From positions 4,464,001 to 4,528,000 of the forward strand of contig NZ_CP109496.1 of assembly GCF_036231355.1 (NCBI RefSeq): a DNA stretch of 64,000 nt. The letters are read 5' to 3'. A model generated the notes under the pieces. It ran no database searches, had not been told where the DNA came from, and worked only from the letters and a program-made list of their open reading frames with translations. Position numbers and translations under genes: made by a program. Below, in pieces: positions 23,946 to 33,266 of this stretch (within the stretch, counting starts at the first letter, position 1; every line of letters begins with the position of its first letter). This stretch comes from Streptomyces sp. NBC_01431. GTDB taxonomy: Bacteria; Actinomycetota; Actinomycetes; Streptomycetales; Streptomycetaceae.

Positions 23946-24923
23946 ATGACGCACGCGAGCGAGACGTACGACGGTGGTCTCGGCGGCATCGAGGCGCGGG
24001 GCCGCACCGGCGGCCCGAACGGCCACGCCGAGCCCGGCGGCGGCCCCATGGCGAGCCCTGGCGCCCAGCCCGGCGCCCGGGGCGCGAACCAGGTCCCCGG
24101 TGCCGCGAGGCCTCCCGGCGCGCGCCAGGGGCCTTCTGCCGCGCAAAACCCCGGCCCCGCCCCGGCCCCCGCTGCCGCCCGCGTGCCCGGCCATTCCAGA
24201 GCCGATCAGGACGGCGGGCCTGCTCCCGGCCGTTCCGGCCATGTCGGGGATCGGCCCGCCCCCGACGTGACCACGTGGGGGCTGCCCGACTGGCTGGAGC
24301 CCGTCGCGCGGGCCGCCGAGGTGGTCGAGCCCGAGCAGATGAGCCGGTTTCTGCCGCCCGAGAGTGGCGGCGGGCGGCAGTCCGCAGTGCTCGTCCTGTT
24401 CGGCGAGGGACCCCGCGGCCCCGAGCTGCTCCTGATGGAGCGCGCCAGCCAGCTCCGTTCGCACGGCGGCCAGCCGTCCTTCCCCGGCGGCGCCCTGGAC
24501 CCCGAGGACGGCGACCCGCGCACCACGGGGCCGCTGCGGGCGGCCCTGCGCGAGGCTGAGGAGGAGACCGGGCTCGATCCGGCCGGCGTCCAGATCTTCG
24601 GCGTGCTGCCCCGGCTGTACATCCCGGTGAGCGGTTTCGTCGTGACGCCCGTGCTCGGCTGGTGGCGCGAGCCGACACCGGTGCGGGCGGTCGACAGCGG
24701 TGAGACGGCCCGGGTCTTCACCGTCCCCGTGGCGGATCTCACGGACCCGGCCAATCGGGCCACCGCGGTGCACCCGCGCGGCCACACAGGCCCGGCATTC
24801 CTGGTCGAATCGGCGCTCGTGTGGGGCTTTACGGCGGGTGTGATCGACCGGATCATGCACTACGCGGGCTGGGAACGCCCGTGGGACCGGGCCAAGCAGG
24901 TGCCGCTGGACTATCACGCGTGA
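23946..24923 (+). CDS. NUDIX hydrolase, CoA pyrophosphatase-like
   Basis: 325 residues from ATG 23946 with GGGGG upstream. The first 100 residues are low-complexity Gly/Ala/Pro. The NUDIX domain follows: AVLVLFGEGPRGPELLLMER, then HGGQPSFPGGALDPEDGD (the CoA-specific loop) and the box GPLRAALREAEEETGLDPAG. NudL-type enzymes cleave CoA to phosphopantetheine and 3',5'-ADP. It is 13 bp from the MarP-like gene and co-transcribed with it. Confidence 0.88.
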   Translation: MTHASETYDGGLGGIEARGRTGGPNGHAEPGGGPMASPGAQPGARGANQVPGAARPPGARQGPSAAQNPGPAPAPAAARVPGHSRADQDGGPAPGRSGHVGDRPAPDVTTWGLPDWLEPVARAAEVVEPEQMSRFLPPESGGGRQSAVLVLFGEGPRGPELLLMERASQLRSHGGQPSFPGGALDPEDGDPRTTGPLRAALREAEEETGLDPAGVQIFGVLPRLYIPVSGFVVTPVLGWWREPTPVRAVDSGETARVFTVPVADLTDPANRATAVHPRGHTGPAFLVESALVWGFTAGVIDRIMHYAGWERPWDRAKQVPLDYHA

Positions 24924-24936
24924 CAGGCTGGGGCCC

Positions 24937-26136
24937 GTGAACGTGCTGGACATCCTGTTGCTGGTCGCCGCCGTATGGTTCGCGATCGTCGGCTACCGCC
25001 AGGGCTTCGTCGTCGGCATCCTGTCGGTGATCGGGTTCCTCGGCGGTGGCCTCATCGCCGTGTACCTGCTCCCGGTCATCTGGGACGAGGTCACCAACGA
25101 GTCCCAGGTCTCGACGACCGCCGCCGTCGTCGCGGTCGTCATCGTGATCGTCTGCGCCTCCGTGGGCCAGGCCTTCACCACGCACCTCGGCAACAAACTG
25201 CGCCGGTACATCACATGGTCCCCGGCCAGAGCCCTGGACGCCACGGGCGGCGCCCTGGTGAACGTCGTGGCCATGCTGCTCGTGGCGTGGCTGATCGGTA
25301 CCGCGCTGGCCGGTACCGCCCTGCCGACACTGGGCAAGGAGGTCCGCAACTCCAAAGTCCTGCTCGGCGTCTCCAACGTGATGCCCCAACAGGCGTCCAC
25401 CTGGTTCAGCGACTTCTCCTCTGTCCTCGCGCAGAACGGCTTCCCGCAGGTCTTCACGCCGTTCTCCAACGAATCGATCACCGAGGTCCAGGCACCCGAC
25501 CCGAGGCTCGCGGGCAGCCCCGTCGCGGCCACCGCGAAGAAGTCCATCGTCAAGGTCGTCGGCATGGCCCCGAGCTGCGGAAAGCGCCTCGAAGGCACCG
25601 GCTTCGTCTTCGCCGACCGCCGCGTCATGACCAACGCGCACGTCGTGGGCGGCGTCGACGAGCCGACCATCCAGATAGGCGGCCAGGGGCGTACGTACGA
25701 CGCGAAGGTGGTGCTCTACGACTGGCGCCGCGACATCGCGGTGCTCGACGTGCCCGACCTGAAGGCGCCCCCGCTCCAGTTCACCTCCACCGACGCCCGC
25801 AGCGGCAACAGCGCGATCGTCGCGGGCTTCCCCGAGGACCACCCCTACGACGTCCGCGCCGCCCGGATCCGCGGCCGGATCAGCGCCAACGGACCGGACA
25901 TCTACCACCGCGGCACCGTCCGCCGCGATGTCTACTCGCTGTTCACCACGGTCCGCCCGGGGAACTCCGGCGGCCCGCTCCTGACCACCGAGGGCAAGGT
26001 GTACGGGGTGGTGTTCGCGAAGTCGCTCGACGATCCGGACACCGGATACGCGCTGACCGCCGACGAGATCCAGCCCGACATCCAGCAGGGCCGCACCGCC
26101 GATCAGCAGGTCGACAGCCAGCAGTGCGCCCTGTGA
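24937..26136 (+). CDS. MarP-like membrane serine protease (CvpA domain plus trypsin-like domain)
   Basis: 399 residues from GTG 24937. The first 165 residues form a CvpA-type membrane domain with four hydrophobic helices (starting VLDILLLVAAVWFAIVGYRQ). The periplasm-facing chymotrypsin-like protease has H235 in VMTNAHVVGG, D266 in RRDIAVLDV and S344 in RPGNSGGPLL. Mycobacterial MarP, of this architecture, senses acid and oxidative stress and activates a peptidoglycan hydrolase; the same role here is inferred. Confidence 0.93.
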   Translation: MNVLDILLLVAAVWFAIVGYRQGFVVGILSVIGFLGGGLIAVYLLPVIWDEVTNESQVSTTAAVVAVVIVIVCASVGQAFTTHLGNKLRRYITWSPARALDATGGALVNVVAMLLVAWLIGTALAGTALPTLGKEVRNSKVLLGVSNVMPQQASTWFSDFSSVLAQNGFPQVFTPFSNESITEVQAPDPRLAGSPVAATAKKSIVKVVGMAPSCGKRLEGTGFVFADRRVMTNAHVVGGVDEPTIQIGGQGRTYDAKVVLYDWRRDIAVLDVPDLKAPPLQFTSTDARSGNSAIVAGFPEDHPYDVRAARIRGRISANGPDIYHRGTVRRDVYSLFTTVRPGNSGGPLLTTEGKVYGVVFAKSLDDPDTGYALTADEIQPDIQQGRTADQQVDSQQCAL

Positions 26137-26203
26137 TCCCGTGACGGCTCCTCGATGACGCCCCGATGGCTCCCCGATGACTTCCTGACGAGAAGGCTCC
26201 CCG

Positions 26204-27556
26204 ATGAGACTGACGATCCTCGGCGGCGGCGGCTTCCGTGTCCCGCTCGTGTACGGCGCCCTGCTCCGCGACCACGCGCCCGGGAGAGTCACCGAGGTGG
26301 TCCTGTACGACCTGGACGCGGCCCGGCTGCACGCCATGGGCCGGGTCCTGGCCGACCAGGCGTACGGCATCGAGGACGCCCCCCGGGTGCGGACCACCAC
26401 CGAGCTCGACGAGGCGCTGCCCGGCGCGGACTTCGTGTTCTCCGCGATCCGGGTGGGCGGTCTGGAGGGCCGGGCCGCCGACGAGCGGATCGCGCTCGCC
26501 GAGGGCGTCCTCGGCCAGGAGACGGTCGGCGCCGGCGGCATCGCGTACGGACTGCGGACCGTGCCGGTCGCCGTCGAGATCGCCCGCCGGGTCAAGGCGC
26601 TCGCTCCCGAGGCCTGGGTCATCAACTTCACCAACCCGGCGGGCCTGGTCGCCGAGGCGATGGCCGAGCACCTCGGCGACCGCGTCATCGGCATCTGTGA
26701 CTCGCCGGTGGGCCTGGCGCGCCGGGTCGCGCGCGTGGTCGGCGCCGACCCGGACACCGTGCGCCTCGACTACGCGGGCCTCAACCACCTGGGCTGGCTG
26801 CACGGCCTGTACGACGGCGAGAAGAACGTCCTGCCGCGCCTGTTCGAGCACGGCGACGAGCTGCTGGACTCCTTCGAGGAGGGCAGGCTCTTCGGCGCCG
26901 ACTGGCTGCGCTCGCTCGGCTCCGTCCCCAACGAGTACCTGCACTACTACTACTTCAACCGCGAGGCGGTGGCCGCCTACCAGCGGGCCGAGCAGACCCG
27001 CGGCGCGTTCCTCAGGGACCAGCAGGCACGTTTCTACGCGTCGGCGGAGACGGTGCCCGACGCGTCGGTGTGGGCGGCCTGGGACCGTACGAGGGCCGAG
27101 CGCGAGGCCACGTACATGGCGGAGAACCGGGACGTGTCGGGCATCGGTGAGCGCTCGGCCGACGACCTGGAGTCCGGGGGGTACGAGAACGTCGCGCTCG
27201 CCCTGATGCGGGCCATCGCGAGGAACGAGGCGGCGACGCTCGTCCTGAACGTGCGCAACGGCACCTCACTGCGCACCCTCGACGAGCGAGCCGTCATCGA
27301 GATCCCGTGCCGGGTGGATGCCGCGGGCCCGCGCCCGCTGCCCGTCTCGCAGCTGACGGACCATGAGGCGGGCCTGGTCAGCGCGGTGAAGGCGGTCGAG
27401 CGGTGTGTTCTGGAGGCGGCCGCGAGCGGGTCGGCGCGGACGGCGGTGAAGGCCTTCGCCCTGCACCCGCTGGTCGACTCCGTCCAGGTGGCCCGAAGGC
27501 TCCTGGACGGCTACCGGAGCGTGCACCCCGGGCTCGGATACCTCAGGAACGACTAG
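26204..27556 (+). CDS. Glycoside hydrolase family 4 (6-phospho-beta-glucosidase-like)
   Basis: 450 residues. The Rossmann start MRLTILGGGGFRVPLVYGAL binds NAD; INFTNPAGLVAEAM, GICDSPVGLARRV and YAGLNHLGWLHGLYDG carry the GH4 catalytic and Mn-binding Cys and His. GH4 enzymes use an NAD-dependent redox elimination. The family includes 6-phospho-beta-glucosidases; no PTS genes lie nearby, so the phosphorylated-substrate preference is uncertain. ATG 26204 follows a run of GGCTCC-CGATGA repeats, the last of which contains the start codon. Confidence 0.9.
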   Translation: MRLTILGGGGFRVPLVYGALLRDHAPGRVTEVVLYDLDAARLHAMGRVLADQAYGIEDAPRVRTTTELDEALPGADFVFSAIRVGGLEGRAADERIALAEGVLGQETVGAGGIAYGLRTVPVAVEIARRVKALAPEAWVINFTNPAGLVAEAMAEHLGDRVIGICDSPVGLARRVARVVGADPDTVRLDYAGLNHLGWLHGLYDGEKNVLPRLFEHGDELLDSFEEGRLFGADWLRSLGSVPNEYLHYYYFNREAVAAYQRAEQTRGAFLRDQQARFYASAETVPDASVWAAWDRTRAEREATYMAENRDVSGIGERSADDLESGGYENVALALMRAIARNEAATLVLNVRNGTSLRTLDERAVIEIPCRVDAAGPRPLPVSQLTDHEAGLVSAVKAVERCVLEAAASGSARTAVKAFALHPLVDSVQVARRLLDGYRSVHPGLGYLRND

Positions 27557-27893
27557 CCGCGGGCAGCCACCGCATACGCCTAGGTGCGCGTATGCCGCAG
27601 CCGGGCCGAGACCCAGCGGGCCCGGCGCCGCAGGATGCGCGGAATGCCCACCTCCTGGGATTCCGGGGAGGGGTGTTGCAGCCCCTGCCCCTGCGGGCCG
27701 CCCCTCTCGTACGAGACCGGCCCTGCGGCCGTTCGGCGGTTGCGTGCTGCGTCACCGTAGTCGTGCGTCCAGCCCATACCTCGACGTGTGCCCGGGGCCC
27801 ATGGTCGGTAACCGCCTCGGCGGCGGCCAATTGGCCTATGCGCCAGGCATTTGGCTGTTCGTAGGACAAGAGTTCCCGCGGCGTCACCGGAAC
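27557..27893. other. Spacer between GH4 and alpha/beta hydrolase genes
   Basis: 337 bp. The left two thirds may hold a 65-residue gene (27580-27777). The rest, around 27,800-27,890, contains an imperfect palindrome centred on GGCCAATTGGCC and is probably regulatory. Nothing else seen. Confidence 0.4.
27580..27777 (-). CDS. Hypothetical small basic protein
   Basis: 65 residues beginning MGWTHDYGDAARNRRTAAGP, then QEVGIPRILRRRARWVSARL and RHTRT. About 86 percent of codons end in G or C, as expected for a Streptomyces gene, and the C-terminus reads as a basic amphipathic helix. Against it: GAGG is only one base from the ATG, and frames in all phases are open here. No family recognised. It lies convergent to the GH4 gene and downstream of nothing on its own strand. 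Confidence 0.45.
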   Translation of the reverse strand: MGWTHDYGDAARNRRTAAGPVSYERGGPQGQGLQHPSPESQEVGIPRILRRRARWVSARLRHTRT

Positions 27894-28841
27894 TCAGCGG
27901 TCCGGTTCCGGATCCTTCAGCCAGTTGATCAGTTCGGCCGAGAACGCGACCGGGTCCTCCTCGTGCGGGAAGTGCCCCAGACCGTCGAACAGCCGCCAGC
28001 GGTAGGGCGCTTCGACGTATTCGCCGGAGCCCGCAGCGCTGCGGGTCCGCATCACCGGGTCGAGCGAGCCGTGCAGATGCAGCGTCGGAACCCGCACGGG
28101 GCGCTTCATCCGCCGGTTGAACTGGATGCCGTCGGGTCGCGCCATCGACCGGACCATCCACCGGTACGGCTCGATCGAGCAGTGCGCGGTGGAGGGGATG
28201 CACATGGCGCGCCGGTAGGTCTCCACGGCCTCGTCCTCGGGCTGGCGCGGGCCCGACCAGTCCCGTACGAGTCGGCCGACCAACGCACCGTCGTCCGCGA
28301 CCAGTTGACGCTCCGGCAGCCACGGCCGCTGGAACCCCCAGACGTAGGAGCCGGCCGTGGTCTGCTTCATGTCGGCGAGCATCGCCGAGCGCCAGCGCCG
28401 GGGGTGCGGCATCGAGGACACCACGAGCCGGCGCACCAGCTTGGGGCGCATCACGGCCGCCGTCCACGCCAGGTAGCCGCCCAGGTCGTGTCCGACGAGG
28501 GCCGCGTCGGGCTCGCCGAGCGAGCGGATGACCCCGGTGATGTCGAGCGCGAGGTTGGCCGGGTCGTAGCCGCGCGGGGTGCGGTCGCTGCCGCCCACAC
28601 CGCGCAGGTCCATCGCCACCGCCCGGAACCCGGCGTCGGCCAGCGCGGTCAGCTGATGGCGCCAGGTCCACCAGAACTGCGGGAAGCCGTGCAGGAGCAA
28701 CACCAGTGGCCCGTCGCCGAGTTCGGCGATGTGGAAGCGCGCACCATTGGCCGCCACGTCCCTGTGGGTCCAGGGACCATCGATGCGGACGGGGCTGCCG
28801 GTGCCGCCAGGGCTTCCGGTACCGGGCTCGGGTTCGGTCAT
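27894..28841 (-). CDS. Alpha/beta hydrolase, epoxide hydrolase-like
   Basis: 315 residues. Oxyanion motif LLLHGFPQFWWTWRHQL, strand DLRGVGGSDRTPRGYD, nucleophile elbow VGHDLGGYLAWTAA with Asp as nucleophile, and the late catalytic His in FDGLGHFPHEEDPV. HGxP and an Asp nucleophile point to the epoxide hydrolase/dehalogenase group rather than esterases. The start overlaps the stop of the upstream holin-like gene by 4 bp, so both are one transcript. Confidence 0.9.
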   Translation of the reverse strand: MTEPEPGTGSPGGTGSPVRIDGPWTHRDVAANGARFHIAELGDGPLVLLLHGFPQFWWTWRHQLTALADAGFRAVAMDLRGVGGSDRTPRGYDPANLALDITGVIRSLGEPDAALVGHDLGGYLAWTAAVMRPKLVRRLVVSSMPHPRRWRSAMLADMKQTTAGSYVWGFQRPWLPERQLVADDGALVGRLVRDWSGPRQPEDEAVETYRRAMCIPSTAHCSIEPYRWMVRSMARPDGIQFNRRMKRPVRVPTLHLHGSLDPVMRTRSAAGSGEYVEAPYRWRLFDGLGHFPHEEDPVAFSAELINWLKDPEPDR

Positions 28842-29314
28842 GCAGACGAGCGTGCCACAGCGGGGGAGGCCTCGGTGACCGTGCCCTGGAGGGTGGCCGG
28901 GCGCGGATGCGGCTTGACTCCCTGGAGGGTGGCGGCCGTCGCCTTCGCCGACGCGATCGACTTCTCCGGCGGCTTGACCTTCTTGAACTTGGCCACGGCG
29001 AGCAGCCCGAGCACCGCCGCGAGCAGCAGGAACGCCCCGCCGACGATCAGGAACGACCAGGCGAGCCCGAGCCCCAGATTGTGGATCCCGTACGCCGCCG
29101 CGAAGCTCAGCACCGGCAGCGAGAACAGCACGAACACGCCGGCCGTACTGATGGCGAGGCCACCGGTCGCCCCGCGCTTGACGTCCTGCCGCAGTTCGGC
29201 CTTGGCCAGCGCGATCTCGTCGTGCACCAGGGCGGACATCTCGGCGGTCGCGGCGGCGACCAGCTGGCCGAGGCTGCGTTCGGCGCTGCCGGCGTTGTGG
29301 CTGGGGTCGCTCAT
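28838..29314 (-). CDS. Phage-holin-family (DUF1469-type) membrane protein
   Basis: 158 residues. An amphipathic N-terminus (LVAAATAEMSALVHDEIALA, KAELRQDVKR) is followed by two hydrophobic helices (GGLAISTAGVFVLFSLPVLS and LAWSFLIVGGAFLLLAAVLG) and a basic Ala/Pro-rich tail. This is the actinobacterial holin superfamily III type, a chromosomal membrane protein and not evidence for a prophage. It precedes and overlaps the alpha/beta hydrolase gene. Confidence 0.85.
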   Translation of the reverse strand: MSDPSHNAGSAERSLGQLVAAATAEMSALVHDEIALAKAELRQDVKRGATGGLAISTAGVFVLFSLPVLSFAAAYGIHNLGLGLAWSFLIVGGAFLLLAAVLGLLAVAKFKKVKPPEKSIASAKATAATLQGVKPHPRPATLQGTVTEASPAVARSSA

Positions 29315-29357
29315 CGCTGATTCCCTCTTCTCATCTCGGTTACCGACGGGTCGGACG

Positions 29358-29380
29358 GGCCCTGCGGATCCCGCAGGGCC
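29358..29380 (-). terminator. Hairpin downstream of nhaA
   Basis: Perfect 10-bp arms GGCCCTGCGG and complement around ATC, 10 bp beyond the nhaA stop and upstream of the holin-like gene. Confidence 0.65.
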
Positions 29381-29389
29381 GTGATCAGA

Positions 29390-30784
29390 TCATGTCGCAC
29401 TGTCGCCGTCATCGCGCCCCGCCCCCGCGAGTTGGGCCAGCCTGCGGTGCTCGGCCGCCTTGTTCTCGTAGATCGCCGCCATCCGCAGGTGGTACTCCGG
29501 CTTGTCCATTTCGTACACATCGGGGATGCCGTCCTGGTCGTCGTCGCGCTCCTCGTCCTCGACGAGCGCCTTGTAGGTGCGCACCCGCAGTTTGAGCAGG
29601 ACCGAGGACAGCACGGCCGCGATCAGCGAGCCCATCAGGACGGCCGCCTTGATTTCGTCGGTCAGCTTGTCCTGGCCGCCGAAGGCGAGTTCGCCGATGA
29701 GCAGCGAGACGGTGAAGCCGATGCCGGCCAGCGAGGCGACGGCGAAGACGTCGGGCCAGGCCAGGTCATCGTTGAGCTCGGCCTTGGTGAAGCGGGCCGC
29801 GAGCCAGGTGCCGCCGAAGATGCCGACTGCCTTGCCGACGACCAGGCCGAGCACCACGCCGAGCGTCTCGGGCCGGGTGAAGACGTCGGCGATCGCGCCG
29901 CCCCTGATGGAGACGCCGGCCGAGAAGAGTGCGAACAGCGGCACCGCGAGGCCGGCCGAGACCGGGCGCACCAAGTGCTCGATGTGCTCGCCGGGGGAGT
30001 GTTCCTCGCCGTCGATGCGGTGGCAGCGGAGCATCAGGCCCATCGCGACACCGGCGATGGTGGCGTGTACGCCGCTGTTGTACATCAGCCCCCAGATGAC
30101 GAGGGCGAGCGGGACGTAGACGTACCAGCCCCGCACGCCCTTCCTGAGCAGCAGCCAGAAGACGGCGAGCCCGAGGACGGCCCCGCCGAGGGCGGCGAAG
30201 TTGATGCTGCTGGTGAAGAAGACGGCGATGATCAGGATCGCGAAGAGGTCGTCGACGACGGCGAGGGTGAGCAGGAAGGCGCGGAGCGCGGAGGGCAGCG
30301 AGGTGCCGATGACCGCGAGGACGGCGAGCGCGAAGGCGATGTCCGTGGCGGTCGGTACGGCCCAGCCGCCGAGGGAGCCGTTGCCGACGACGTTCACCAG
30401 CGTGTAGACGAGCGCGGGCACGGCCATGCCGCACACGGCCGCGATCACCGGCAGGGCGGCAGCCTTGGGGTCGCGCAGTTCGCCGGCGACGAGTTCGCGT
30501 TTGAGCTCGATGCCGGCCACGAAGAAGAAGATCGCGAGCAGCCCGTCGGCCGCCCAGTGCTCCACGGAGAGGTCGAGACCCAGGGAGCCGATGCCCAGAT
30601 GGAAGTCGCGTACCGATTCGTACCCGGAGCTGAAGGTGTTGGCCCAGATCAGGGCGATGATCGCGGCCACGAGCAGCAGGACGCCGCCGACGGTCTCGGC
30701 GCGCAGCGCCTCCGCGACGAAGTTGCGCTCGGGGAGCGAGAGGCGTCCGAGGAACTTGCGCTTGCTGGGGGTGGGTATGGCCAC
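29390..30784 (-). CDS. nhaA: Na+/H+ antiporter NhaA
   Basis: 464 residues, about 75 longer than E. coli NhaA because of a charged C-terminal tail (after about residue 405, DDDQDGIPDVYEMDKPEYHL). Eleven to twelve membrane helices. The ion-binding Asp pair is in LTLAVVDDLFAILIIAVFFT; VGNGSLGGWAVPTATDIAFA and IELKRELVAGELRDP are also diagnostic. It exports Na+ in exchange for protons for pH and sodium homeostasis. The tail motif DDDQDGIPDVYE resembles a calcium-loop pattern. Confidence 0.95.
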   Translation of the reverse strand: MAIPTPSKRKFLGRLSLPERNFVAEALRAETVGGVLLLVAAIIALIWANTFSSGYESVRDFHLGIGSLGLDLSVEHWAADGLLAIFFFVAGIELKRELVAGELRDPKAAALPVIAAVCGMAVPALVYTLVNVVGNGSLGGWAVPTATDIAFALAVLAVIGTSLPSALRAFLLTLAVVDDLFAILIIAVFFTSSINFAALGGAVLGLAVFWLLLRKGVRGWYVYVPLALVIWGLMYNSGVHATIAGVAMGLMLRCHRIDGEEHSPGEHIEHLVRPVSAGLAVPLFALFSAGVSIRGGAIADVFTRPETLGVVLGLVVGKAVGIFGGTWLAARFTKAELNDDLAWPDVFAVASLAGIGFTVSLLIGELAFGGQDKLTDEIKAAVLMGSLIAAVLSSVLLKLRVRTYKALVEDEERDDDQDGIPDVYEMDKPEYHLRMAAIYENKAAEHRRLAQLAGAGRDDGDSAT

Positions 30785-31001
30785 GGGGGCGACCTCCGGT
30801 CGGTTCGGCGGGCATGACTCAGCACGTTGCCGACCAGACTTCCCGGCGCACCTGACTTTCTTGTCGCATCGTTGACGCTTTCCTTACTTTACCTAACTTT
30901 ACGAAACGGTGCATACGCCGGGGTGGATCCGGTGATCATCACTTTAGGGGTAGAGCGGACATAAGGCGCGCGAAAAGGGGCCCGGCGGAAGGCGCGCGAA
31001 T

Positions 31002-31031
31002 GGGGCCCGGCCGCAACCCCGGCCGGGCCCC
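31002..31031 (-). terminator. Terminator of acs
   Basis: Perfect 12-bp arms GGGGCCCGGCCG and CGGCCGGGCCCC around a 6-nt loop, 23 bp after the acs stop. Just left (30,965-31,009) the segment GGCGCGCGAA-N-GGGGCCCGG is duplicated. The rest of the gap to nhaA holds CTTTAC-type AT-rich repeats (30,885-30,905). Confidence 0.8.
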
Positions 31032-31053
31032 TTCGGCGGCGTACCTCCGCTGC

Positions 31054-33009
31054 TCAGTCCTCGCTGGCGGCGCTCGGCAGCTGGGTCTGGATCAGGGCCA
31101 TCACCGAGGAGTCGGTCAGGGTCGTGACGTCTCCCAGCTCACGGTTCTCGGCGACATCGCGAAGGAGGCGCCGCATGATCTTGCCCGAGCGGGTCTTGGG
31201 CAGCTCCGCCACCGGCAGCACCCGCTTCGGCTTGGCGATCGGGCCGAGCGCCGAGCCCACGTGGGCTCGCAGCTCCTCCACCAGGCCGTCGGACTCGGCG
31301 GCGCTGCCGCGCAGGATCACGAAGGCGACGATGGCCTGCCCGGTCGTCTCGTCGGCCGCACCGACCACGGCGGCCTCGGCCACCGAGGGGTGCGAGACGA
31401 GCGCGGACTCGACCTCCGTGGTGGAGATGTTGTGGCCGGACACCAGCATCACGTCGTCGACGCGGCCGAGCAGCCAGATGTCGCCGTCGTCGTCCTTCTT
31501 GGCGCCGTCACCGGCGAAGTACTTGCCTTCGAAGCGCGACCAGTAGGTGTCGATGAACCGCTGGTCGTCGCCCCAGATGGTGCGCAGCATGGACGGCCAC
31601 GGCTCGGTCAGGACCAGGTAGCCGCCCCCGCCGTTGGGAACCTCGTGCGCCTCGTCGTCCACCACGGTGGCGGAGATTCCGGGCAGCGCGCGCTGGGCGG
31701 AACCCGGCTTGGTCTCGGTGGCGCCGGGCAGCGGCGAGATCATCATCGCGCCGGTCTCGGTCTGCCACCAGGTGTCCACGATGGGGCACTTGTCGGCGCC
31801 GATGTGCTTGCGGTACCACATCCACGCCTCGGGGTTGATCGGCTCGCCGACCGAACCCAGGATCCGCAGACTGCTCAGGTCGAACTTGGCGGGGATGTCG
31901 TCGCCCCACTTCATGAACGTACGGATCGCGGTCGGCGCGGTGTAGAGGATGGTCACGCCGTACTTCTGCACGATCTCCCAGAACCGCCCCTGGTGCGGGG
32001 TGTCCGGGGTGCCCTCGTACATGACCTGGGTCGCGCCGTTGGCGAGCGGCCCGTAGACGATGTACGAGTGCCCGGTGACCCAGCCGATGTCGGCGGTGCA
32101 CCAGTAGACGTCGCTCTCCGGCTTCAGGTCGAACACCGCGTTGTGGGTGTACGCGGCCTGGGTGAGGTAGCCGCCCGAGGTGTGCAGGATGCCCTTCGGC
32201 TTACCCGTCGTACCCGAGGTGTAGAGGATGAACAGCGGGTGCTCGGCGTCGAAGGCGGTGGGCGTGTGCTCCGCCGACTGGCGGGCGACGATGTCGTGCC
32301 ACCACACGTCGCGGCCCTCGGTGAACGCCGTGTCCTGGCCCGTGCGGCGGACCACCAGGACGTGCTCGACCTGGGGGCACTTGGCGACGGCATCGTCGAT
32401 CGCGGGCTTCAGGGCGGACGGCTTGCCGCGCCGGTAGCCGCCGTCGGCGGTGATGACGAGCTTGGCGTCGGCGTCCTGGATGCGGGAGGCGACGGCGTCG
32501 GCCGAGAAGCCACCGAAGACCACGGAGTGCGCGGCGCCGATGCGCGCGCAGGCGAGCATCGCGACGGCCGCCTCGGGGATCATCGGCAGATAGACCGCGA
32601 CCCGGTCGCCGGCCTGGACGCCCAGCTCGATAAGGGCGTTGGTGGCCCTTGACACCTCGTCCTTGAGCTCGGCATAGGTGAGGGAGCGGCTGTCGCCGGG
32701 CTCGCCCTCGAAGTGGATGGCGACCCGGTCGCCGTTTCCGGCCTCGACATGGCGGTCGACGCAGTTGTACGCGACGTTCAGCCTGCCGTCGGCGAACCAC
32801 TTCGCGAAGGGCGGGTTGGACCAGTCGAGGGTCTCGGTCGGCTCGGTGTCCCAGGTCAGGCGCCGGGCCTGCTCGGCCCAGAAGCCCAGCCTGTCCGCCT
32901 CGGCCCGCTCGTACGCCTCCGCCGTCACGTTGGCGTTCGCGGCCAGCTCGGCGGGCGGCGCGAACCGCCGCTCCTCCTTGAGCAGGTTGGCCAGGCTTTC
33001 GTTACTCAC
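31054..33009 (-). CDS. acs: Acetyl-CoA synthetase
   Basis: 651 residues, normal length. N-terminal ACS domain followed by the AMP-binding motif ILYTSGTTGKPKGILHTSGG, WWQTETGAMMISP, and the C-terminal catalytic Lys K610 in TRSGKIMRRLL, the usual target of regulatory acetylation. It converts acetate, ATP and CoA to acetyl-CoA via acetyl-AMP. Monocistronic with its own terminator. Confidence 0.97.
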   Translation of the reverse strand: MSNESLANLLKEERRFAPPAELAANANVTAEAYERAEADRLGFWAEQARRLTWDTEPTETLDWSNPPFAKWFADGRLNVAYNCVDRHVEAGNGDRVAIHFEGEPGDSRSLTYAELKDEVSRATNALIELGVQAGDRVAVYLPMIPEAAVAMLACARIGAAHSVVFGGFSADAVASRIQDADAKLVITADGGYRRGKPSALKPAIDDAVAKCPQVEHVLVVRRTGQDTAFTEGRDVWWHDIVARQSAEHTPTAFDAEHPLFILYTSGTTGKPKGILHTSGGYLTQAAYTHNAVFDLKPESDVYWCTADIGWVTGHSYIVYGPLANGATQVMYEGTPDTPHQGRFWEIVQKYGVTILYTAPTAIRTFMKWGDDIPAKFDLSSLRILGSVGEPINPEAWMWYRKHIGADKCPIVDTWWQTETGAMMISPLPGATETKPGSAQRALPGISATVVDDEAHEVPNGGGGYLVLTEPWPSMLRTIWGDDQRFIDTYWSRFEGKYFAGDGAKKDDDGDIWLLGRVDDVMLVSGHNISTTEVESALVSHPSVAEAAVVGAADETTGQAIVAFVILRGSAAESDGLVEELRAHVGSALGPIAKPKRVLPVAELPKTRSGKIMRRLLRDVAENRELGDVTTLTDSSVMALIQTQLPSAASED

Positions 33010-33144
33010 GACATCTCCCTTTCCCAGGGCGTCCTATGTGCCTATGTGTCCCAGGCCATAGCTCATCAGGCCGACGGCCGGGTGACAAGAGTCTCCAGGA
33101 AATTGGTTTAGACCTGTAGAGGGTCCTGGTCACCGGCGTGGCGC

Positions 33145-33180
33145 ACGTATGGCCTCCCCCGTCACGGGGAGGCCATACGT
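33145..33180 (-). terminator. Terminator of the SulP-carbonic anhydrase gene
   Basis: Perfect 15-bp arms ACGTATGGCCTCCCC and complement around a 6-nt loop, 87 bp beyond the stop. Confidence 0.8.
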
Positions 33181-33266
33181 TCTCACGGGCACGAAAAGGG
33201 ACAGGTTCGGACGGTCGCTTTCGGACAGGTGGTCCGCGGGCGGGTGGTCTGCGGGCGGCCGCAGGG

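Noticed and set aside
27778..27887. Minus-strand GTG start at 27887 giving a longer overlapping frame
   Set aside because: Third-base composition is poor and it overlaps an imperfect palindrome; more likely regulatory DNA.
28838..29314. Holin-like gene as prophage evidence
   Set aside because: This is a common chromosomal membrane protein in actinobacteria; no other phage genes nearby.
29311..29412. 33-codon frame between nhaA and the holin-like gene
   Set aside because: It overlaps the nhaA 3' end and contains the terminator hairpin; no ribosome site.
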